A DNA stretch of 64,000 bases from Chloroflexota bacterium (GTDB lineage: Bacteria; Chloroflexota; Dehalococcoidia; Bin125), in assembly GCA_026707145.1 (NCBI GenBank), contig JAPOXK010000023.1, positions 62,001 through 126,000 of the forward strand, given 5' to 3'. A program made the translations under genes and the position numbers. The notes beneath the pieces were generated by a model. The model was not told the origin of the DNA and did no database searches. It saw nothing but the letters and a program-made list of their open reading frames with translations. Within the stretch, counting starts at the first letter, position 1, and each line of letters begins with the position of its first letter. Positions 57,441-64,000 of the stretch are shown here, piece after piece.

Positions 57441-60200
57441 ATGCCTACGCAGACTACCCACTCCCAGCGCCCGCGCCAACCCGGCGCCCGCACCCACCAG
57501 ATCCTCGTCATCGGCGACGACGGCACCTACCGCCGCATCGACGCCCCGGACCAGCCCCTCACTCTCGAGGTGATGCAGGGCCTCGTCGACGGGCTCATCG
57601 AGCGCGTCAGCACCGCCGGCTTCGACGTCTGGCTCAACGAGGCAGGGCTCTTGCGCGAGAGCTTCGGGCTCAACATCGCCGCCAGCTGGCTGCTCCACGA
57701 GCACGGCGCCTCCGGCCACGAGATCTACGGGCCGGCCTTCCTCGCCCGCGTCGAGGGGGAGGAGAGCCACCCGCTACCGGTCGCCCAGGTCCAGCAGCTG
57801 GTCGACGTCATCGAGACGCTCGGCTGGGAGAACCAGCACGAGGTCATCCCGATCGCGGGCGGGAGCGGGGAGGAGGTCGAGGAGCCTCCTTCCCGCTTCT
57901 TCCAGTGCTGGCCCATGGCCGCCTACTTCGCCGACCTGGCCGAGGAGAGCTGGGACCAGACGAACGGGAACTACAACGTCGACGAGGACCTCTTCGAGGC
58001 CTGCTGCGTCGGCGCCCACCTGGCCTACTTCCTCGGCACCAAGCTGCACGACCGCGGCGCGCGCAGCGAGCACCACGACTTCATCGACGGCATCCGCGCC
58101 TTCGCCGACAAGCTCGGCATCGAGCACTGGCAACTGAACCACGTGCTCTACGCCGGCGGCGCCCAGTCCGATCCGTTCGGCAGCAAGCAATGGCACGTCC
58201 CGCCGGCCGTCGTCTTCGCCAACCTCCTCTCCATCGAGAAGGTCCCCGACTTCGAGACGGCCGAGGCCATGCACCTGGACGCGCTCGTCGCCTACGCGAA
58301 GACCCTCCTGCAGTACGACGGCGAGATCTTCGTCGACCCCGAGTACCCGACGGAGCTCTCCATGTTCCGCTGCCGAGGCCCCTGGACCGGCGTCTGCGAG
58401 GTCTGCGAGGACCAGCGACTCGCCAGCACCGACGTCGCCTTCTACGACAGCCGCGAGTGGCTCGATCACCTGGTCAACGACCCCGTTCCCATGCGCACGC
58501 CGATTGCCGGTGGCAGCATCGAGGCCAGCTGCATCGGCCGCGCCCGCTGCATCGTGCAGAAGGACCACGAGCACTGCTGGGCCCACGAGCCCGCCTGCCA
58601 CGCCGCCTTCTGCCACTGCCAGGACAGCACCCCGACGACCGAGCAGGCCTACGCGGAGCAGCTGCGCGAGGAGACGCGGCCACCCGCCCGGCCCATCGCC
58701 GGCGGGAGCGACGTTGGCACCACCACCGCGGTCGACGTCCGCTGCGACCAGTGCACCAGCACCTGGCAGATCGAGGCCGGCGACGCCCTCACCTGCCCCA
58801 TCTGCGGGACCGCCGAGCACAGCGTCATGCGCCTCGGCCCCCTGGCCAGCGAGGCGCTGCGCATCGCCGGCGAAGAGGCCCGGCTGCTGTTCTACAAGCG
58901 GACGGTCGGCGGGCCGCCGATCGAGGGAGGGAGCGGCGCGGAGGAGCCGCTCCCCCTCGTCTTTCCCACCGACAGCAGCGACGAGACGCCGACCAAGCAC
59001 CAGTTCAGCGTCGAGACCGTCGAGCGCATCGACGCCGAGCGCCGCTGGTTCGTCATCGCCTCCAGCGAGGCCGAGATCCGCGCCGAGGAGGGCGACGCGG
59101 AGTGGGAGGAAGTCGTGAAAGAGCACGGCGAGGACCTGATCGAGCAGACCATCCTCGAGATCACCCACTTCGACGATTGCGAGGCCTGCGAGGAGCTCCC
59201 ACTCATCGCCGGCGGCGCCACCGCCGCGCCCAAGCTCCTCTGGGAGACCCACGGCCGCGGCGGGCTGCGCGAGTACACGAGCGGCAACTACGCCATCTTC
59301 CACCCCTACCCCGAGGAGCTGGAGAAGCACGGCCGCGGCCCTCTGCGCCTCTCCCGCCGGTGGCGCGTCGTCTTCGAGGACCGGCACTACACCAAGGAGC
59401 ACGGCTGGGTCGGGCCCAGCACCAAGCTCGGCACCTTCGACACGCTCAGCGAGGCGAAGGCCTGCGCCCAGCGCCACGCCGACGAGCGGGCCACCGGCCA
59501 GATGGAGCTCAAGCCCATCGCCGGGGGCAGCGGCGAGGAACCACCCCCGCGGCTCACCACGCGGGAGCGGAAGGAGCGCCGCCTCTACCGCCGCGAGGAC
59601 TGGGCCGACAGCCGTCGGCGCAAGCTCGATAGCGCCCGCCAGGAGTACGACCAGCGCCTGCAGGAGCTGCCGCCCATGGGCGAGCCCATCCACGTCGGCC
59701 ATCACTCCGAGCGCCGGCACCGCAACGCTATCAAGCGCCTCGACCGCGCCTTCGACAAGATCGGCGAGCACTCGCAGATGCTGGAGCGCCACGAGAGCAA
59801 GGCCGCCGGCATCCGGCACCAGCTGGACGTCTCCATCTACGACGATGACGACGACGCCATCGAGCAGCTGCAGCTCCGCATCGCCGAGCTCGAAGCCCAG
59901 CGCGACCGCATGAAGGCCATCAACGCCTGGTTCGCCAAGCACGGCGGCATCCCCAAGCGCCGGGTGCCGCGGGGATCGAGCCGCGAGCTCTTCGAGCGGG
60001 CCGCCGACGCTATCAAGCGGGCCCACGCCGAGCTGCACTTCACCGACAAGGAAGGCCAGGACCTGGTCCGCGCCCTCGAGTTCAACGACGTGGTCGGCTA
60101 CCCGCCTTACGCCCTCTCCAATCTCGGCGGCAACATCCGCCGCCAGGTCAAGCGGCTGGAGCGCCTGCGGAAGGAGGCTGGCGATGCCTCGAAGCCTTAG
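57441..60200 (+). CDS. 919-aa multi-segment protein with six PIAGGS-type linkers (putative polyprotein; N-terminal DUF3846-like, internal zinc ribbon, C-terminal DUF3560-like)
   Basis: RBS aaggag; PIAGGS at aa 137, 354, 418, PIEGGS 493, LIAGGA 588, PIAGGS 692; CDQCTSTWQIEAGDALTCPICG; C-terminal GEPIHVGHHSERRHRNAIKRLDRAFDKI. Confidence 0.8.
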   Translation: MPTQTTHSQRPRQPGARTHQILVIGDDGTYRRIDAPDQPLTLEVMQGLVDGLIERVSTAGFDVWLNEAGLLRESFGLNIAASWLLHEHGASGHEIYGPAFLARVEGEESHPLPVAQVQQLVDVIETLGWENQHEVIPIAGGSGEEVEEPPSRFFQCWPMAAYFADLAEESWDQTNGNYNVDEDLFEACCVGAHLAYFLGTKLHDRGARSEHHDFIDGIRAFADKLGIEHWQLNHVLYAGGAQSDPFGSKQWHVPPAVVFANLLSIEKVPDFETAEAMHLDALVAYAKTLLQYDGEIFVDPEYPTELSMFRCRGPWTGVCEVCEDQRLASTDVAFYDSREWLDHLVNDPVPMRTPIAGGSIEASCIGRARCIVQKDHEHCWAHEPACHAAFCHCQDSTPTTEQAYAEQLREETRPPARPIAGGSDVGTTTAVDVRCDQCTSTWQIEAGDALTCPICGTAEHSVMRLGPLASEALRIAGEEARLLFYKRTVGGPPIEGGSGAEEPLPLVFPTDSSDETPTKHQFSVETVERIDAERRWFVIASSEAEIRAEEGDAEWEEVVKEHGEDLIEQTILEITHFDDCEACEELPLIAGGATAAPKLLWETHGRGGLREYTSGNYAIFHPYPEELEKHGRGPLRLSRRWRVVFEDRHYTKEHGWVGPSTKLGTFDTLSEAKACAQRHADERATGQMELKPIAGGSGEEPPPRLTTRERKERRLYRREDWADSRRRKLDSARQEYDQRLQELPPMGEPIHVGHHSERRHRNAIKRLDRAFDKIGEHSQMLERHESKAAGIRHQLDVSIYDDDDDAIEQLQLRIAELEAQRDRMKAINAWFAKHGGIPKRRVPRGSSRELFERAADAIKRAHAELHFTDKEGQDLVRALEFNDVVGYPPYALSNLGGNIRRQVKRLERLRKEAGDASKP

Positions 60201-60414
60201 CGATCAGCAGCACAGCCGCGTCCGCGCCCGCCTCAAGATGACCGAGCGAGCGCTCGCTGCCCACAAGCTCTTCGCTGCGGCCACCTTGCTGCGCGAGGTC
60301 CTCGGCGACGTGGAGCAGCCCGAGGGCCCATGCCCGGTCTGCACCGGCGACCGCTGCGACCTGGTCCTCTGCCGCGCCCGGCTCGCCCAGCACGAGCGCG
60401 CCCCCACCATCTAG
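60184..60414 (+). CDS. Small hypothetical protein, overlaps the 3' end of the 919-aa ORF
   Basis: MPRSLSDQQHSRVRARLKMTERALAAHKLFAAATLLREVLGDVEQPEGPCPVCTGDRCDLVLCRARLAQHE. Confidence 0.6.
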   Translation: MPRSLSDQQHSRVRARLKMTERALAAHKLFAAATLLREVLGDVEQPEGPCPVCTGDRCDLVLCRARLAQHERAPTI

Positions 60415-60427
60415 AAAGGAGCGTCCT

Positions 60428-60658
60428 ATGCCTGACTCCAACGTCCTGCGCCCCTGCCCCGGCACGCACGAGCACGACTGCGGCGCCGAGCTCGCCGGGA
60501 CCCCCAAGCACCGCAAGCGCTGCCTCGAATGCAGCAACGACTACGCCAACGAACGGCGCCGCGCGCGCCGCGCCGGCATCCCCTTCGACATCCCAAAGGA
60601 GCAGCTCGAGCTGCCCATCACCGTCGGCGAGCAAGGAGAGCAAGCGAGGTTCTCATGA
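60428..60658 (+). CDS. Small Cys/His hypothetical protein
   Basis: RBS gaaaggag; MPDSNVLRPCPGTHEHDCGAELAGTPKHRKRCLECSNDYANERRRARR. Confidence 0.6.
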   Translation: MPDSNVLRPCPGTHEHDCGAELAGTPKHRKRCLECSNDYANERRRARRAGIPFDIPKEQLELPITVGEQGEQARFS

Positions 60659-60888
60659 ACACGCCACGCCACCACCACCAGGGAAGGAGTCGGGCGCCAC
60701 CGGATGGGGGTTCTTCTTCTCCGTAAAGAGGAGCCCGCCCCTCACCATACAGATCCGACTTAAAACCGTTGGCCTTGAGAACTAGACAGGGCGTTGCTCG
60801 TGGGAGCCGCCGACCGCCGGCCGCCCAACGCCGACACAAGCCCGTACACGTCGCCTGTGGTTAGACTCCGATAGCGACTCCGAGTCGC

Positions 60889-63800
60889 CTACTCCGCCAA
60901 GCCGTCCGAGCAGACGATGCGGATCAGTTCCGGCTCCGACGGCCGCGCCGCAACGGAAGCGTCGGGAACGTTGAGGCGGTAGCGCTCGCGCAGGGCTTCA
61001 AGGCGGATCCGCAGCACTCGCCCCTCAAGCCGCAGGTGTCGGATCTCGTCTAGGGCATTCTCCGCAGCCGTAGGCAATTCGCCAATGAAGATCCGGCGAA
61101 GCGTCTCGATCCGCCGCGTCTCTTCCGAATCGTCGGCTGTGGCCCGGCTGGCAAGGGCCAGTTGCCGGGACACATAGCGCCGCGATCGCGTGTTGCGCGG
61201 CCGGCGGGTCCTGCCCAGTCGCTGCCCGAACTCCGTCTTGAAGGCCTCGGCGGCCGCCATGACCCGCTCGTTCGTGTCGTCGGGCAGCGCCTCGCCCGGC
61301 GTCTCTGGGCTGCACTGGGCCGCCGCTACGAACTGGACAGGGCTGATGGAGCGGGGTGCACGACCCGACCCCACGGCGTAGCAGCCGTGAATCTCCCCGG
61401 CGCCGAGGAGCACCAGCGTCTCGCCGGGCCGGGGATCATCGAAGGCCGCCGGAGGAGCGGCGGCTAGGTTGGCCGGTGAGAGAAGCGGTGCCTGCACTCC
61501 ATCAATGGGAAGCACGTTCTGCGCGTAGCTGTCGTTGTCAGCATCCTCCCGCGGTTGCTGCACCGGTTGCACCAGGAGTGCCGACCGGATGCCGTCCGGC
61601 AGGGAGCTGATAGTCCCCCACAGTGCCGGGTCGTCCTCCCGGATGCGCTGCAGCAGGGCCACCGCCCGCTGGTGCGCCGCCACCTCGTCGAGGCCATCGT
61701 CGCTCTCCGGCAGCCGCCGCTTATCGTAAATGCGATACATGGCACCAGCGTTGAGGCGCTCGGATTCCGACAGGAGCTTGTTGTCGAGGCCGATTAGATC
61801 ATGGAACGCCTGGATGCGCCGGTGTAGCCGCCCCGTCAGCTCGAGGCCGGCGTCGACCTCCAAGTCGGGCCACATGTTGTGCAGGTCGATCACGGCGTGC
61901 TCGGTGCCGATGCGGTCGACGCGGCCGAACCGCTGGATGAGGTGCACGGGGTTCCAGTGCAGGTCGTAGTTCAAGACGCGTGCGCAGTCCTGCAGATTCT
62001 GGCCCTCCGACACAAGGTCCGTGGCCAGCAGGAGGCGGATTTCCGGTCCCGGAAGCTCGCGCCCCGCAGGCGGGTTGGAACGCGGCGAGAACCGGGTGAC
62101 GAGCCCCTCCACTTCACCGCGATTGCTTCCGCTCAAACGCGCGATCGCTGGATCGCGGCCACCGGGATTCAGTTGCTCGTACAGGTAATCGACGGTCGTC
62201 TCGGCCTCGGAGAAGATGAGCACCTTGCCCGCCCGCACGTCGGGCCGATCGAGGAATGCCCGGAGAGCCCGCAGCTTATCGTCGTCCTCGGGCGCGATCG
62301 CCCGCACCCGTGCCGCGAGCCCGGCCAAGACGGCGTGATCCGCGTCGAGATCGGTGATCAAGCGCTCCGTATCGAAGTGGGCAACTGGATGCGCGGTACG
62401 GGAATCATCCCCGCGTGCCTGTTCTTCCTGTTGCAGAATCTCCAGCAGTTCGTCGGCATCGAACCGCTCTCCGGCGAGCACACGGCTTGCCGTCGCACCG
62501 ACGGGGACGTAGCCGGCTTCAAGGCCCTCGCGAAAGTGGCGATTGCTTCGGCTCAAGGCTTCAAGGGTGGAGAGGAAGGCGGCAGCGCTCGACTCGAAGC
62601 GCTTCAGCAGCAGCATCTTCATCAGGCCGGCGAGCTGCGTCCTGGTCCGCAGCAGCCCGCGGTACTCCGGCCGCGGCTTGAATTCCTCGTGCAGGTAGTC
62701 GGAGGCTCGATAGCGCGTGGCTTTGTGCGCCTTCAGCGCGTCCGTGATTTCCTTGAAGGTTCCCGCCCGGGCATAGACGCGGTCGAGCCGGTAGTCGACG
62801 TTCTCCAGGACCGGGGTCGGGAACTGCACCGGCCGGCCCCCGACGATCGCGCTATCGCCATAGAGGTCACGAATGTCGCGCCGGCGCCGCCGAATGAATA
62901 GAGGAGACAGCACCTGCGTGATGTCGGCGCGGGGCACGGTCGGTTCTGCGGGTGGCAGTGGCGGCGTGGGTGTGGAGCGCTCTCGGCTCCAGTCCACGTA
63001 CTCAGCCTCATAGTTCGCTTTCGCCATCCGGTGGTCGAGCCACCGCTGCGCGTTGCGAAAGTACTCCCGCAGGTCGAGCGGCTCGATGGCCAGGCCGTGA
63101 TCGGTGTCATCCAAGAACAGCCTGAGCTGGCGGTAAATGTCCAGCGGGCCGAGGTTCTGGGGCGTGGCGCTGAGCAGCACCACCTTGTGGTCGCCGGCCT
63201 CAAGGTACTCCTGCAGGCCCGCGTAGCGCTGGTTGCGATTGCGGAAGTTATGGGCTTCGTCGACCAGCACCGGCCCCCGGTCCGGGTATTCCCGACTGAG
63301 AACGATGCCGCGCTCGGGCGGCGCGGCGTCAACGTAGCGGCCAAGCTCCTCGTCGAACTCGGCCTCTCCGGACGGGACGATCATGCTGTGCGAGATCACC
63401 GAAGCGCCGAGTTGGAAACGTTCGTTGAACGACTCCCACATCGGCTTCAATCCGGCGGGACAGAGGATGAGCGGGCGGCCGTCGTGCGGGTAACTGAACT
63501 GGAGCTGGCGAAGCAACTCGGCGCCGATGAAGGTCTTGCCCAACCCTACGACGTCGCCGATGTAGCAGCCGCCGTGGATGTCGATCATTGCCAGGCCGCG
63601 GCGCACGGCGTCCAGCTGAAAGTTGGCCAACTCCTCATCCCGCGGCGGTAGCGGCAGTTCAGTCGCCCCGGCGCCCCCGTGGTAGAGCTCGTAGAGGGCC
63701 TTGAGGTACACGTGGTAGGGCGGCGTCTTCGCCAGCGCCCAGGAGCGGTCGAGTTCCAACTGCAGCGCCTCGCTGACGTCCTCCGCATCCTCCCAGAGGG

Positions 63801-64000
63801 CGTCGAACCATTCGCGCAGGGTGGCCATCTCCGCATCGCCGGTGACGCGCACGTTGAGCTCGGTGTTGCCGCTGAACCCGGCCAGCGTGAGGTTCGAGGA
63901 GCCGACGACCGCCGCGCCGGGCTCGGCGTGGTCGTGGTACCAGCAAAGGTAGGCCTTGGCGTGCAGCGGGCTGCGCCGGTAGGCCCGGATTTCCGCCTGG
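60889..64000 (-). CDS. PLD-like nuclease domain + SNF2/DEAD-type helicase (N-terminus beyond window edge)
   Basis: Open to edge: SPLHAKAYLCWYHDH...VGSSNLTLAGFSGNTELNV (HxK/N PLD-type motif); GDVVGLGKTFIGAELL; VDEAHNFRN; LLATDLVSEGQNLQDCARVLNYDLHWNPVHLIQRFGRVDRIG. Confidence 0.85.
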   Translation of the reverse strand, partial: QAEIRAYRRSPLHAKAYLCWYHDHAEPGAAVVGSSNLTLAGFSGNTELNVRVTGDAEMATLREWFDALWEDAEDVSEALQLELDRSWALAKTPPYHVYLKALYELYHGGAGATELPLPPRDEELANFQLDAVRRGLAMIDIHGGCYIGDVVGLGKTFIGAELLRQLQFSYPHDGRPLILCPAGLKPMWESFNERFQLGASVISHSMIVPSGEAEFDEELGRYVDAAPPERGIVLSREYPDRGPVLVDEAHNFRNRNQRYAGLQEYLEAGDHKVVLLSATPQNLGPLDIYRQLRLFLDDTDHGLAIEPLDLREYFRNAQRWLDHRMAKANYEAEYVDWSRERSTPTPPLPPAEPTVPRADITQVLSPLFIRRRRRDIRDLYGDSAIVGGRPVQFPTPVLENVDYRLDRVYARAGTFKEITDALKAHKATRYRASDYLHEEFKPRPEYRGLLRTRTQLAGLMKMLLLKRFESSAAAFLSTLEALSRSNRHFREGLEAGYVPVGATASRVLAGERFDADELLEILQQEEQARGDDSRTAHPVAHFDTERLITDLDADHAVLAGLAARVRAIAPEDDDKLRALRAFLDRPDVRAGKVLIFSEAETTVDYLYEQLNPGGRDPAIARLSGSNRGEVEGLVTRFSPRSNPPAGRELPGPEIRLLLATDLVSEGQNLQDCARVLNYDLHWNPVHLIQRFGRVDRIGTEHAVIDLHNMWPDLEVDAGLELTGRLHRRIQAFHDLIGLDNKLLSESERLNAGAMYRIYDKRRLPESDDGLDEVAAHQRAVALLQRIREDDPALWGTISSLPDGIRSALLVQPVQQPREDADNDSYAQNVLPIDGVQAPLLSPANLAAAPPAAFDDPRPGETLVLLGAGEIHGCYAVGSGRAPRSISPVQFVAAAQCSPETPGEALPDDTNERVMAAAEAFKTEFGQRLGRTRRPRNTRSRRYVSRQLALASRATADDSEETRRIETLRRIFIGELPTAAENALDEIRHLRLEGRVLRIRLEALRERYRLNVPDASVAARPSEPELIRIVCSDGLAE

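Noticed and set aside
57774-60038. 754-aa ORF antisense to the 919-aa gene
   Set aside because: High-GC shadow ORF; the plus frame has a Shine-Dalgarno, zinc-ribbon Cys pattern and repeated motif, while the minus frame is low-complexity Val/Leu/Gly/Ala/Asp.

Overview
GC-rich bacterial chromosomal window (Chloroflexota-like by gene content; lineage is inference only). About 0-48.5 kb is mostly ordinary chromosome: secreted/lipoproteins, tRNA-Pro(GGG), mfd, pth, a large secreted zincin+CARDB+LRR protein, two cysteine desulfurases, a split ADP-forming acyl-CoA synthetase, pyrE, acsA, hisG, a ferritin-VIT1 fusion, nuoB-I-G, an IscA-type protein, metF, an ECF sigma/anti-sigma pair, ClcA and dut. 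From about 48.6 kb to the end the window becomes accessory: a phage-type regulator, an IS1595-family transposase, a 538-aa HTH protein with a duplicated unknown domain, a ~1.5 kb non-coding repeat array (53.66-55.15 kb), a hairpin-dense non-coding zone (55.7-56.15 kb), a compact Shine-Dalgarno-rich operon with SSB, and a PLD+SNF2 helicase running off the edge. Two findings stand out. (1) A 919-aa ORF next to ssb (57441-60200) is divided into seven segments by six copies of a (P/L)-I-(A/E)-G-G-(S/A) motif written with varying codons, which looks like a prokaryotic polyprotein or modular fusion. (2) An array of three repeat units carries hairpins whose stems covary around an invariant GTGGCTGGCG, with two of the units ending in ~100-bp imperfect palindromes. 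All functional statements come from reading motifs by eye; no database search was run.
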